Made by a program: the position numbers and the translations under genes. Below, piece after piece: positions 12,596 to 27,500 of a DNA stretch of 64,000 bases. The first letter of the stretch is position 1, and each line of letters begins with the position of its first letter. A model generated the notes under the pieces. The model was given only the letters and a program-made list of their open reading frames with translations, did not search any database and was not told where the DNA came from. Source of the stretch: Liolophura sinensis (Eukaryota; Mollusca; Polyplacophora; Chitonida; Chitonidae); contig NC_088302.1 of the NCBI RefSeq assembly GCF_032854445.1, forward strand, positions 12,269,338-12,333,337, written 5' to 3'.

Positions 12596-15500
12596 ATATG
12601 GTTGCTTAGGGAGCGGATCATGGCAGAGTGTTTCACTGCCTTACCTTTCAATCACTTGGTCATGAGATCATTAGGTCAAGAAATTCCTGAGGCTAACCTG
12701 TTTCTGTTGTTCTTGGTGTCGTGGTGGTATTATGTGATCAAGTAACACAAATATACGACACCAAGTGAAGAACTGTTCAAATTCTTGAAATGGATGACAA
12801 TATATGAAATAATCATGGGCTAACTTTATAGGGGCATAGCTCAAAACTAGAGTTATGTCCCTTTTGTGTTGTAGTGCTTTTCATGTCAACAATTTTCATA
12901 TCAACACTTTTCATATCAACACTTTTCATATCAACACTTTTCATGTCAACAGTTTTCATGTTGACACTGTATTTGAAGAACTGCTTGACTTTATGGTTTG
13001 AAATGAGATGATCCTGTGTATTTCGATCATCGCTACCAAGCCTGATGACATTGTTTATTTTATCCTGCGTATTTTGATTATCAGCAGTAGGCCTAATAAG
13101 TCTTGACATAGTTTGTTATTTACTCTGCCCCTCTGCCGTGACATTTGTATTTTCAGGCTCTGAGATTCTTGCCATCTGGTGTTTATACTAATGTGGGTCA
13201 TCTAATCCATTTTGTTGGCAAACAGAATTAGCATTGCTTTTTCAAGCAAATCAGCGTTTGAAAAAGAGTGTATTAGTTTTAAATGGTGAAAAAAATGTTT
13301 GCAGTTGATCTGTAATCCACTCATGTGTTTCATCTTTTGTATTTTGCAGCTTTAAAAACAGTAAGCGGAGGTGATATTTTAAATTCGCAGTGGGCGATCA
13401 CATCGCCTGGGGTGTACCACAGAGCAGGGACAATATTTAAGTATGGCCGCACCCGCGACAGAAACTGCCCTGGAGAGTGCGTCTTGGCATTGGGCCCAAC
13501 AAATGAAACTATTGAATTTCAGGTAAGCCAAGATGTAATTTAAGATACTTAAATTCTATCGGAATTATACAAGTGTATTTGTAGGGCTAATCTTTGCCAC
13601 AGGTTTGGTCAGCATAAGAAAAGAAAACGAGAAATGCTTTTCCTGCATTATGGCTTAGTGTGGGAATATGTTTCATTTGCAATAAAAGTAGTGTGTTTGT
13701 TTCATTTTCAATTTAAATCTTCTGCATGACACTTAAAGTCTGCTGTTTACTGTTTCAAGTGTAAAGACAAAGCCAATTTTAAGGTTATTTGGCATTGGGA
13801 AGTTATGGCCCTTGGATGAGAACTAAAATTCAAAATGGTTGCCTTCCAGCAATCAAACTTCCAACTATAGTATTATGACAACTTGTGCGGTCAGATGTTG
13901 ATTATGTTTAATTGTCTTTTATGTTGTTGCAGTTGTTGACGTATCACACAAATCCAGGTTTCGTGTATGAGTACCAGCTGCCAGGAACAAGATGGAGTGC
14001 CCCTAAAAAGCATAATGGAGGACATCGTCAAGGAAACCATAGGCGGAAGCATCATAGACGACATTCACACAAGAGACGACATGAAACGGTGGTCTCTAGG
14101 CAAGACTCTGTTAGTGAAGCGCAGACATATGCTACTGTTCTCAAATCTTATCCAAGAACATACTCCAGAAACTATGACAGAACTGTTGTGAGAAATGTAC
14201 ATAGTGGGTTCAAACCCAAAAATACAAGTGTTCCTCAGTTGTCTTATGCTCATGGAGCATCTTCACATGTAGAACAACATTCTGGTAAAACCAGTGGGTT
14301 TGCAGGGTTTCAAGAAGCTAAAACTTTTTCTAAAGCATTTCCAAGGTCCACAAGCCCACCAGCAAGGTCACCAGCAAGGTCACCAGCAAGGTCACATCGG
14401 CAGATAGTTCATAGACATCAGCCAGAGTCATCACACAGAGGGAATACCCATAGGAGAAGTGAGCACATACCAAGTTATGTCAGTCGGAAACATTCACCGA
14501 GGTACCAGGCTTTGACCTTGTCAGAAACAGCAGAGAGCACAGGTCAAGGTCATTACACGGAAGACAAAGGTCATCGGGAACAGTGGAGGCATCATTCTGG
14601 AGCATACACGCCAAGCAGAACAGCTATTCCAGCAAGAAGATATTTGCCAAATCCAGGACAGCCTAGTGCCGGTAACCAAGACGGGATTCCAGGATCTTAT
14701 GTTCCCTATCAAGAAAATCTTCACATTGGCTCGAGACATGCCACTTCTGAGTCTCCGTCTGGTGTACCAGATTGGGAACGGAGGCGACTTTATAAACCCT
14801 CTGTCAAAACCAGCCAGCATGTGTTCAGTGAGTATCCACAACTTCGTGTTCGCGAAGGACCCAAGTATGTGTCTCCATACGGCGAAGATTTGCCGTATGG
14901 TCAGGTGCAATCATTGACCAATAAGGAGGTAGAACAGCAGCGAGTCAGGTTGCCACAGGAGCCAAACACCTTCCTCACATCCAATCAGGCTCTACCAGTT
15001 GATGGTGTTCCAGCGGAAAACCGTGGTGGGCAGAACCAACCATTCCTACCAGATACGAACAGGCATGTTATCTCCCCTGACTTGACAGGTACAGAGTACA
15101 TTGAAAGAGGGGAAGCTCGAACGATTAGATATTCATGGCGGATTCAGGGATTCACAAACTGTTCACAAGAATGTGGAGGCGGTAAGACCCCTTAATGTTT
15201 ACGTATTTTTGTGGAAAATACCATTTGCATGTACATTAAACCATTGTCATGTAAATATTTTTTGATAACCATTCCAAACTGATAAGAGGATTAAGGTACC
15301 GGTCTTTGAATGGTGAGACATGCAAGGTGTGGGTCCCAGTCTAAGACAGGGAAGTTTGAAACTCTCTGCCTACACTGTTTTCAGGAGCAATAAACTACCA
15401 ACATCTCTGGTATATTAAAATTTCGGGAAGTCCTACATGAAATTTAATTGTGGAAATCACACATGCTTTCTTTAAATGGCTTGTATATGCCAGAAACTCG

Positions 15501-18500
15501 TTTTGCAGGTGAAAGCCTGAGTATCACATTTTGTTTGTCTTTTTATTTGTATTGGTTGCTGGTTTACTCTACTCACTCACATTTGCCTGGAAAATGCTTT
15601 CAGTGTTCAGTGGTAATTCCACAAACACACTAAAGGTACACCACAACCAGGCAAGTGGCAGGCTATTATGATGTCTGTAGTCAAGGGTGCTGCACCAATC
15701 TGGCTGCCAATGGTGGCAGACTCAGTAGTTGGGGATGACTGGTAAAATGGTAAAATACATATGGTCTTGAACGACCTCCATTAGTCTGCTGGAGACAACT
15801 AATGTACAAGTTTAAGCCAGACTGCTACATTGATTTGTCAGGTTTTATTTTAATTGTATTGCGTTTATTTCTGTGATGTGACTAGGTGTCCAAGACACTG
15901 TGATAATCTGCGTTAAGGGGAACTCAGAGGCAACGGTGACAGAGGACAACTGTGATGCTCGGATAAAACCTAAACCGCAGCAGGTGGAATGTAATCCCAG
16001 ACCATGTCCCCCGCAGTGAGTCACCCTCTTGTATTATCCACTTATTACATCTTACCTATCCTTTATGGTGTTCTCATACCTTTTGGATACATGCATATTA
16101 CTCAGTCATGGTGGGTGGTTTATATCCAGGTATATTGTGGCTCTTCCCCTGAAAGATAAAGATAAAAAATAATTTCTCTCTGAACTTCATATTCCATAAC
16201 TTAATTGGGCATTTGCGTTCAATCTTTCCAGGTGGGAGACAGGTGAGTGGTCTGAATGTAGCACTACATGTGGGCAAGGGCTACAGCGCCGTCGAGTTGA
16301 GTGCAAAAAGCGAATTTCCGCAGTACTGCAGATCAGCGTGTCGGCCAAAAGGTGCTCCAGCTCGGCCAAACCGTCCATAGTCCAGCAGTGTCAGACTGCA
16401 GCATGTGCCCACTGGCATACTGGGGACTGGGGTCAGGTGAGAGGGTACAGGTTACCAAGGAGTTCATATGACATGTTACCAGCAGTCTGCTACTTGTTTA
16501 GAAACTGGAGAAGGTAGCCACCGACTTTGAACAGTACCCCTGTTCTTACTTTTACAAGGTAGCCCTCTGCTCAAAAAGATAATGAATAGTGAAATATTCT
16601 TGAGTAAGGCATAAAACACCGGTCAAATAAATAAATAAATAAATACACAGGTTTTCAATAGTTGAATTGATCTTTAAAATATTAATTTAAAACTTAATTC
16701 CTCTTTTTGCTTATAAATGCACTTTTCCTGTTAAGATTGGAGATTGCCAATTTGGTGGCTTGTTTCAGAGCTTCGCAAAATTTTAGCTTCGATATAATTT
16801 TGTCAGTCTTTTCAGAGTATTGCCCTCAGAATATGCTTGGATAAGGATCTTACAAACATGTAAAAAGGTTGAAAAATATATTTATAAAATTCTCAGTAAC
16901 TGTAGTTTTCTAATCCTTAACTTTAAAGCAAGTAGATGGTATATTGTCAGACTTTAACAGGAAAGTTCATCGGCATGGTATTTCTTTGATTAAAGTAGCT
17001 GTATCAGAGGCTTCTGTCAATTAAACCCCACACCCCACCCCCCCACCAAAAATCCCTAATCACATCCAATTTGGGATTTCTGTATACACCAGGCATAGCA
17101 CAAAATTATTGCCTTCCAGTACTTTTACTATTTCTGGTTTTAAAATGATCTCAAAGTTTGGAGAAGTTATAATGTGGCCAGCTTTATAACTTTAGACACT
17201 TTATCAGTGATTTTGAATAATAACGAAATGCACAGAAAAAACTGATATTTTGTGAAAGGTAATTATTTGGGCTTTCTTAATATAATAGCAAAATTCTGTT
17301 AGATTTATGCCAGTTGATTTTTTGCCTAAAGTCTCTGGGATAGCCTCCTTATCAAGTGTATCTCACATTATGAATCTAATCGAGTGTTGAAAACCAGTGT
17401 CAGTATAATGCGACTGGGTGGGGTGTCATGTCTGATGTCTTCGACCTTAGGCTTCTTTGGCGGCAGCACTTCTGTGGTGTGGACTCACCTTACCATATGA
17501 AGATAGAATATATCTACACACACCTAATGACACCTCGTCGTCATGTGACTGAAAAATTGCTAATTATGACATAAAACCCCATGCATTCATCCTTGTTTTT
17601 TTAGTGCTCTGTGAAGTGTGGTAAAGGGGAGAGACATCGGCGAGTGTCTTGTGTGGATGGGAACAATAACCCTGTCCCTGAGGACCACTGTAAAGACACC
17701 CGCCCCAGCACCCAGGAGACCTGTCACCGTGGGTCCTGTAGTAGACATTGGTACTATACAGACTGGACAGACTCAGTAAGTTGATAATTTATTTGCCCTT
17801 GCATGGGCAATAGAGGCATCTGGATTTACACTTGCCTGCAGGAGGGGGTTTTGGCATTATGTGCAGCACAATCTTGTAAGCAGATAGATTAGCCATTGAT
17901 GGTCCTGGTAGGCATGTATGTTAACAGGCCTTGGCATTTTAGCAGGCAAGGGGGCCTCCGTGGACAAGATGAATAGCATGCCACCGTGGCACAATGACCA
18001 TGGAGCCTCTCACCAGTGGTCGGTGTGAGTTCAAGTCCAGCTCTTGCGGTGAAGACAAGTGACCTTCAATAACCATTGCAAATACCACTTATTGTCACCT
18101 TACAACACAACTCCCATCAAGCTAAGTTATGTATTCTGCTGAACATGACTTTTTTTTTTTACGTGGAACTAATTTTTGCGGCATAATTCCAGTGTAAAAG
18201 AATTTCCAATATTGATTCATTTACTAGAGGTAGTGGTATTAATGAAGTGAAATCCTTGCCAGGTTGTCAGGAGCTGGGATAAGAAAGCTTGCCAGCTAAA
18301 TTTTAATAGAGGAATTTTTGTTTAGTATTCTCTTGATTAAATATGTGCAAAATAATTCCCGCTCATGTTTAGTCATGTTTAGCTCGCCTGTACGAAGTAA
18401 GGCTCTCATACATGGTTTGAAGGTTAGGCTTTTTTTTTTGCTCTCTATTCAGGTATTGTGTGTAATTGCACATTCCTGGATGGCAGGTTAAGCTTTCTTT

Positions 18501-21500
18501 TTAGCTCTTGTATATTGGGCTTTCACTCATGGATTGAAGGTTAGGCTTGTTTTTTTTGCTCCCTAGTTTAAGGTATGATTTGTAAATGCACACTCTCAGA
18601 TGGCAGGTTAATTTTTTATAGCTCCTGTATAATGGCAATCAACTCCTGTATAATGGCAATCAGCTCCTGTATAATGGCAATCATGCATGGATTTACAACA
18701 TGCAACAATGGAAAGTTATGTTTTGTTTGTGTTTTTTTATATTTCTTCATCCACAAAGGGCCTATTGATGGAAGGTTGAACTGTTTTATTGGTTTCAGTT
18801 TTATAGGCTTCGTTTTATTATGGTTTTTAATGATTTTAATTGATAGTCTTTCTGTTCAAAAATTTACAGGGTATATAACCTTTTTTTGTTTTCTGTAGTA
18901 AACAAGTTTTCAAGAAATTAAGCCTCCATGCAGGGCAACAATTTCTTGTATACAGGGTTTCTGTGACTTTATTGCTTATGAGATTTATGAACTTTGCCAG
19001 ATTTACTATTTTTGTAATCAAGAAAAGTTCCATGTAGGGCTACAATTTTTATGCACATGCCTACCTACATGTAAGAGAACAAGAAGGGTATTGGGTTCCT
19101 CTGGCGATTTTACCAGATTTGTCACCAATTTCCTGTTTTGTGAACACACATTCAGATTGACTTCATTCTGTTCTCCTGTAAACACGGATTTCAACTAGCC
19201 TTTCTTGAATTGCTACAATTTCTTTTTCAATCACTTATCTAGATAAGCTTTTTATCTCTCTAGCTAGTTTACCAGATTTGTAGAGTGTAGGAATTTACAT
19301 GTACCTTGGTGTATACCAGTTTATCATGTGTACGCAGTTTCTGTAGAAAGCTTTCCACATCTGTATTAGTACTAAGAGCCTATGGCACTGGCCGATGCAT
19401 GTGCCTTCCTATGCTGTAACAGAATGCTTAAACCATGCACGCAGACAGTGACTGTTGTCAGCTTAGTATTTTCTTAGCCAATCACAGGGCTGCAGTGGCC
19501 ACCCATAGTACACGGATAGCCAATCATGGAAAGCGATTTGGATATCAAAGACCACTCCAGCGAGTTGGTACTTGGAGACCCCCCCACTGAAGTTTTTTTT
19601 ACTACCATAGATAGCTCATCATTTGCTCAGCCAATTACAGTATTGGAATTGTTCACGGATTTGCTGCATGCTGTTCACAATTTGCATATCAAGGACCACT
19701 GCCTCAATTTTGTGCACAAACTCACCACAATGACATCTTTACCAACACAACACTTTGCAACTTACTCTGACTCCTTTGTCTAGTTGACTGTTATAGCAGG
19801 CGAGCTGGAGGGAGTCTCAGAATGTCTTGAAGTAAATCTGCGAAAATAAATCCCAGTGACTAATAAGTACTTTACAGTATTATGAGGCCTGAAAGGGTGT
19901 TCAATATTGATTGATTCGTTGAAGGATGGAGAGACTTGGAATTACTTGAGAGTTATAATGTGACAAAGAGCAAAGATAAAGATTGACTACTAGTAGTGTC
20001 AGAACATCATGTATGCTGTTCAAAGACATATTTCTTTCCTCATATATCAAGCACTAAAAATTCCCTCGTGAAACTGAGTCTCTTGGTGCAAACTGTGTGA
20101 CAGGAATAAGTTAGGCTTCAGCTTGTACTGAAAGAAAAGAAAAAAATTTAGATTTGTGTTTTAGTATTATCATATTCCTTAATTACCTACAGCTGTGTTT
20201 GTTGTGTGTTCTGTTGTGAAGGTGATATGGGTCATGGTGGCGACTCAGGAGCAATTTGAAATCACTGGGGGAAAGACCATATGTTCATTGTATAAATGTA
20301 TTTTGTCTGAAGGGACAGAACAGCCTGTACTTGTATAAAGCACACAATGACATGATACATTATCCTCATATGTTGCTCTGTTTATTTGTCGGAGGAAAAA
20401 AAGGTTAAATCTTACCGACAAGGTCATCCAAGGTCATCCAAGAGGACTTATGACTATTTTTAAAGTGTTATTTTACTTAATTTTTAAGTATTTTAATGGA
20501 TGAAATGACGAGGACTTGACAAGTTGGCCTCCCTGTCTGACACAGTTTCCTGTTTGTTGGGGACTTCAGAGCAGTATTTATTTGCGCCATAAAACTTGTT
20601 GGGATTATGCATAAACATCAGCCAGTGTTTGTAAGTCAGTGGAATATTTGGAGCGTCAACAGTATCAGGATGATCTGTGGCTACGATGTACAGTTGGTTA
20701 TATTGTATAGGCGAAACAGTCTTGAGTATAACTTTCATTTATTTATTTATTTATTTGATTGGTGTTTTACGCTGTACTCAAGAATATTTCACTTATACGA
20801 AGGCGGCCAGCGTTATGGTGGGAGGAAACTGGGCAGAGCCCGGGGGAAACCCACAACCATCTGCAGGTTGCTGGCAGACCAAGTATAACTTTCAAGAAGA
20901 ATCTTAATAAATAAATGAATAAATATGCATGTGAGTATTGGAATATCCGTTGGCTATATATGGCAATTTTGGGATGTTGGCTTTGGCAACACGGTCCATG
21001 GTGCCGTAAGAACATTTTTACGTGCATTTATTTTTATGATATTTATTGTGCATCTGATTAATTACTTGAGAAGTACATTTGTTGACTGCAGTGGATCATG
21101 AAATGTGTATATTTCTTATCTTTGTTATGGCTGGTAACAAGCCTGTAGTGTTTTCACTCAGTTGCAATTCCTTTCGCACATTTGTACCTTCCAGTTATGT
21201 GTGGTTTACACATCCTTGCACTTTGGCCTCCTCTACCTATGAATTGTACATTCAACAATAAATAAATAAAATTTACTGTTTGAACATTTTCTTTCACATT
21301 TCTGGCAAGTCCCCTGGCTTTTCCTATCTTAATGCAATGGAGACTCAATTTCATATCAAGCCTATTACAGCTGTACATGGTAGGGTTTTATGTGCTATGA
21401 AGTATCACAGCAGGCCAAAATTAGGTTACACAAAACTGTCTCTCACAATAACTGTTAGATTGATTACTGTAAGGCCAGATTAGATTGATGATTTGTGTAA

Positions 21501-24500
21501 GAGTTCAGGAAGAATCAAATTCCTTAATGAATATATGTATATGAATGCAGCTTTCTGCATTGATAAAAATGATAAAAAAGATATGTATTTCAGTTGATAA
21601 TCTGAGCCTTATGGATATTGTTATTTAATGCTTTGGGTGGAGGTAAGGCCATATTTTTTTTATCTGTTTGCAAGTCATTTTCTGAAATTTATGCTTGGCC
21701 TAGTGGGTGTGTTTAAGGTTTGTATTACTGATGCTATTCTGATATTACTGTGCTGCCAACTGTGTGAGAGAAAGCAGACCATTTGTTTTTTTATTCTGTT
21801 TTTTTTTTTTTTTGCAACATAAATCTCCAAAACTATATGTACTTGCGCAACTTGAACGAAACTTCATACTTTCATGTTGTAGACGAATGATGCCTCATGG
21901 TTGTGATGAGACATAGCAAAGAGCCTTTGACCTTTTATGCACATGCTCATGATAAAAGAAAATCTCGTAAAATTAGGTCATCCATTTACATGCACTCACT
22001 TGCGCACCTCAGACTGCTGTAGATTTTGAACAGAACCATAGTCCTTTGATGTATATTTAATTTCACATAAATTGCAATTATTAGATTTGTCAAGTTTTTA
22101 TTTATTTATTCACTTGTTTCTGTCGAGTAATGAACATCTAGTATAATTATGGTTGAAGCACTGGCTATCATGACCTTGACCAATAAGGTCAAGGCTTTTA
22201 CCGTTTCCATTGTGGCTTTAAGGCAGGAGGTTTTACAGGGGAGGTTTTACAGGAGGTTTCACAAGGGGTTTTACCGGGGGTTTCACTGGGTTTTACAAGA
22301 GGTTTCACAGGAGGTTTTACAGGAGAGGTTTTACTGGAGGTTTCACAGGAGGTTTGATGGGATTTTACAGGAGGTTTTGCAGGGAATTTTATAGGAGGTC
22401 TTACAGGAGCTTTAAAGGAGTTTCACAGGATGTTTCACAAGGGGTTTTACAGGGTGTTTTACAGGAGAGGTTTCACCGGGGGTTACACAGGGGGTCTTAC
22501 AGGAGGTTTCACAGTGGGGTTGCAGGAGGTTTCACTGGGGGGGGGGGGGTCACAGTAGGTTTTACAGGGGGGTTGTGGTTTTCTCAGGGCATTCCTGTTT
22601 CCTCTATCCATAAACCATAATTAGTCATATTAGTGAAACATTCTTGAGCAAAACAGTTGAATAAATGTTAAAATAAATTCCTGTGAATCTAGGAAAATTA
22701 TTGGCCAGTCTGACCTGAAATAATATTACACATGTAGTGATACAATGTGCATGGGTTCATTACACAAACATAGACAGGGATTTTTTTAGGATTCCTCGGC
22801 TTCCATCGTCTTGAGGACTTTATAGCAGTTGAAAGCGGTTGACAGTGTTCTCTTGTCTGGTATTACAGTGATTTGGCTAGAGGCTCACCAATATGACATG
22901 TTTCTTATGTGGGAGAGTTCATCAGTAACATGCAAGGGGTAGTGACATGCATACTTATTTGATTAGTATTTTATGCCGTACTCAAGAATATTTCACTTAT
23001 GTGATGTTGGCCAGCATTATGGTGGGAGGAAACCGGGCAGAGCCCGAGGAAAACTCATGACCATCCACAGGTTGCTGGAAGACCTTCCCAGGTATGGCCG
23101 ACGAGGAAGCCAGCTTCAGCTGAACTTGAACTTACAGGGACCAAATTGGTGAGAGGCTCCTGGGTCATTAACCGATCAACTCAGCAATGGAGCCCCTGTG
23201 ATTTACTTCAGGTACTCTGGATTCCTCCTCCCTTAAAACTGCCCACCATCATGTGTTAAGTGAAAAGTTGAAAGTGTATGGCGTTAATAAACTGTCAAAT
23301 AAATACGTGAAAATCAGTGAAAATATAAGATGTGATATAAATTCTTGAACTTTCATCGTTTGTTATTTTCAGTGTTCGACAGACTGTGGTGTTGGGGTGA
23401 TCAGCAGACAGGTGCTCTGTCTGTCCAAGGACGGAAATGTTCTAAAGCCCAAGAGATGTGAACGATACAACAAGCCGGATTCACAAAAGTCATGTGACGT
23501 CAGTAGAGCGTGCGGCGGACAGTGGTTTGTGGGACCGTGGAAAAAGGTAGGCTACTGTAATCAGTCTATTTTTACCCCATGTCATACGTCCATATCTTTG
23601 TAAACACTTCATCTCTTGTAGGCTTGTAATCACCACGTTTACCAAATGTATACCACCTTCTAGTACACTTTATTATTGGAAGGAATCCTAACTTGGTCAG
23701 TGTTTCAATATCATCTAAGTTATATTTTGTAACAGGCTTGTAGAACACTCTTCAAAATTCGTAAGTCAATTTTCACATACTACAATACCTGCATCAGTGA
23801 CAAATAAAAACAAGCCAAAAAGCACGCAAATGTGAAGTAAATGTTTTATCAATTAATGCCATTTCTAGATGTAGTGTATTATAGGAATCTGAATGACAAC
23901 ATGGATTTACTCAATCAACTTTTACCATGTTTGCCTCATCCACAATTTCATCACCTTTAATCTGCATTGTACTCAGACCTAACAATCTCTTGTAGTCCTC
24001 TACTTTAAGGACTTCTAGTCCATCCACAGATTGGCCATTTCTCACCAGTCTACATTTCCCACTTGTTGTTAGGTCTCAGTGATGCCCAGTCAGGATTGCA
24101 TGCACACCCACTACCTCTGACCTTCCCACAAATTTACCATGTCCTGTGTGTGCTCACATTTGCAGCAGTGGTTCACTTGTAGTTATGCTCAATCAGGCTT
24201 TCGTATAATTCTGTCACCTCTGATCCTCCCACGAATTTACCATATCTTGTGTGTGCACACTTTTGCACCATTGGTCCCCTTGCGGCGATGCCCAGTCAGG
24301 CTTACGTACAATTCTATCACCTCTGATCCACTCACGAATTTACCATCTCTGTGCATGCACACTTTTGCACCTCTGGTTCACTCACTGTCATTGTCATTCT
24401 CTGTAATTTATTTTCACAGACTTACTTAAAAATGGACTCGCAGGAGTTAATTTTCGTGTATTTAATCAAGGGAATACTAAAAGAAAAAAAAAAACTGTTA

Positions 24501-27500
24501 AAACTGTTTAATTTTCATAGTTATAATACGGCCAAGATTACTCAAACAGGTAAACAGTTATTATTATGGGTGGCTTTAATCCTCTTTTGTTCCTACGGTG
24601 TCGCTAATCTTCATAACTTGGATCAGACATTAAAACTATGGGGGATGGATTATCACTTCCTAAGAAGATTACTTTCACACTTACTGTGAGCAGTTTTCAA
24701 AGAGGCGTCACTTGTTTTCATACCTGATGGGCACTTTTAGTTAACTGTCACCTATTTAAACAGGTCAAGGCAAACATATTATCGAGCCTGTTGTTTATTC
24801 TTGATTGTGGTGGTCAAGCAACACTATGTCTCTTGGAAATGGATAACCAGTACAAAGCCTCCAATCATGCCTGGTCTACCAAACCCACAAGCCTGTGAGA
24901 ACCTCTACCTTTGAGGAATTGATGCAATTGGTGTAGCACGTCTGTACACAAATTTTCTACACAACTTGGGAGATTTTTTCAAACCAATACTCTGGGGTCT
25001 CCGCAGTTGGTTAGTGCGCTAGCGCAGCATAATGACCCAGGAGCCTCTCACCAATGCGGTCGCTGTGAGTTCAAGTCCAGCTCTTGCTGGCTTCCTCTCA
25101 GGCTGTGTGTGGGAAGGTCTGACAGCAACCTGCGGCTGATCATGGGTTTCCCCCGGGCTGTGCACAGTTTCCTCTCACGATAATGCTGACTGCCATGGTA
25201 TAAATGAAATATTCTTGAGTATGGTGTAAAACAACAAATAAAAAAAAAAAAAAAAAGAAACAAAACTCAATCATGGATATCCAACCCTCAGACGATAGTT
25301 TTATCTCTCCCGAAAGATGCATGCGGCCTTCCACTGCTCTTAAGGGATGGTCTGTGATGGCATGGTCAGAAGTTGAGAGGAAGAAGTCTGGATAAGCAGT
25401 GGTGTCATCAACCACAGTATTGTGATGGCAGTTTGCCAAGGGAGTTTTAAGACATGACAAACTTCCTAAGTATGGCAACCTCGTGACCATCATCAACTCT
25501 GGGCCAAGTCATTCCATCACTATGTTAAGTGGAAGGATACAAAAGATGTGAAACGGCTTCCTGAAGATTTTAACAACATTCACAAAGCCTTTGCCGAGAG
25601 GGTTGATCTGCCATTCGAGACCACATCATGACATCCCAGAGGAATGCGTAAAAAACTGGGATCAGACTGGTGTAAGCATGACACCGGAGGGAGATTGGAT
25701 GATTAAGTAGCTTGGGGCCCGTCAGGTCACCGTGATCTACCCAGGGAAGTCAGACTGTTGTCTCTTGTAAAGCCTTGCAGCTCAATTCTTGACAGAAATC
25801 CCTGGTCATTTTTGACATGTTCAAGTTCAGAGTGCACCAGGGGAGTGAGCTATTGGCCAAACTAAGGAGGAACAGTGTCCTTGTTGTCTTTGTGCCATCA
25901 TGTTTTCAGACAAACTCCACCCTCTTGACCTGTCCATCGTAAAGATTTCAAAGAGCAGTTGAAGAATGGCTTCCAGTCCTGGTATGCTGAGGCTATCATG
26001 TCACAATTGGATTCGAATGGGGAATCGACTCTAGATGGCACGAAGACCTCGGTTTTTAAGCCAATTCATGCCAGGTGGCCAGTCAAAGCATTCGAAGAGC
26101 TAAGCAAGAGATGATAACTGATCAAGTCAGCATTCATGTTGGATCTTTTTATGCTTGAAGTATTTTTCGTGGTAAATCGTTGAGTACATTAGTTTCACGT
26201 GAAAATGAAGTACTTCACAGTACCACTGGTTCACGCACTTGCGCCACCTCTAACCTTCCCACAAATTTACATCCTCTGGCTTGTGCACACTTTTGCACAC
26301 TTTTGCACCTTTGGCTCACTCAGAATGATGGTGCTTCTGGCAGACCTACACTTCTTAGATAAACACCTAGTCTATTTATGCCTACTTTTCTGCTTTACTC
26401 CATGCACACTTTTACCACATTTTGCCGATTAATGTAATTATGTATTATGTACTTATGTATATGTGGACCTCCTAGTAATTGGCTCGGCCTTACGTGGGAA
26501 GGTCTGCCAGCAACCTGTGGATGGTCATGGGTTCCGGGCTGTGACCGGTGAACTTCCACCATAATGCTGGTCGCCGTCGTATAAGTGAAATATTCTTGAG
26601 TACGGTGTAAAACCAGTCAAATAAATAAATAAATAATTGGCCATAATCATAGTTTAACTATTGTATTACCATTTCCACGCCTGTTACTTCATTGCTCTTT
26701 TTAGATATCTCTGGTCATGCTTCTTTGCATCCATTGACTACTTATTTTACATTTTTGGCATTTTTTTATGTATCGGTGGTTCATTTTTTTGAACTGTCTG
26801 TTTGAATTGGTAGAGATATATATCATGTACAAGTAGATGACTGTTGGCATGACTGTGCAGATTACATTGGGAGCTTTCTACATGTATGTCATATACTCCG
26901 AGCATCCTTATCGGCATCCAATAACAGACCAGTGTTAAGGTAATTGTCAAGTGACTTTGCATACCTGTAGAGCGCAATAATATGGCGGGGATGTTCCATT
27001 GTTTGACACCCTGTTTTGACATTATTACAATTAGTTGTAAAACTCTTGACCTAGTCTCTTATGTGTTAGAATCAATGTTTATAAGGTAAATAGATTTACA
27101 TTCACGTGTCTCCTACAAGGAATCTTTTGTAGCCTTGAATTTACAGGCATATATAACCAAATCTTTACTTGTCATTATCATGATATAAAAGCGTATTGGT
27201 GCAACACTTCTGTGTCTGTGTAAAAATTCCTGTAGGGGTGTGGACCAGTTGCCAGAGAAAGAGTGTCATCTACTTTATCATTATGTCAACTTTTTCCCAG
27301 GTAACTAATTGTTACAAGGCACAGGTAGCATAGTTGTCTGAAGGATAAACGAGACCCAGGAGTGACTAACGAGTATTTAATTACTGTCTTACCTGGGCCC
27401 GTGGTCTCTATCTAGACCCCAGAGCACGGATATTGATTAGCTTGTCACACCTGTGGAATTGACACCTGTCTATGTGTCAGTCTATTTCTACAGGTAGACT

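Larger units (their letters stand above)
12026..13349 (+). other. Intron (phase 1)
   Basis: Bounded by GTATGT and TTTTGCAG. It contains a (TA)n tract and a 15-bp minisatellite; nothing else was recognised. Confidence 0.85.
16437..17604 (+). other. Intron (phase 0)
   Basis: A 1.17-kb intron, GTGAGA to TTTTTTTAG. It contains a SINE tail fragment at 16585-16650 (GAAATATTCTTGAGTAAGG, AATAAATAAAT) and a second-family SINE tail at 17510-17590. Confidence 0.85.
17776..23372 (+). other. Intron (phase 0), 5.6 kb
   Basis: Bounded by GTAAGT and TGTTATTTTCAG. It holds SINE pieces, a decayed ~118-bp tandem repeat with a 21-bp triplication, and a GGTTTTACAGGA-type minisatellite. No coding signal was found, although several open frames pass through the repeats. 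Confidence 0.85.

Noticed and set aside
12813-13109. Minus-strand frame with a VDMKS repeat
   Set aside because: Generated by the 15-bp minisatellite in an intron.
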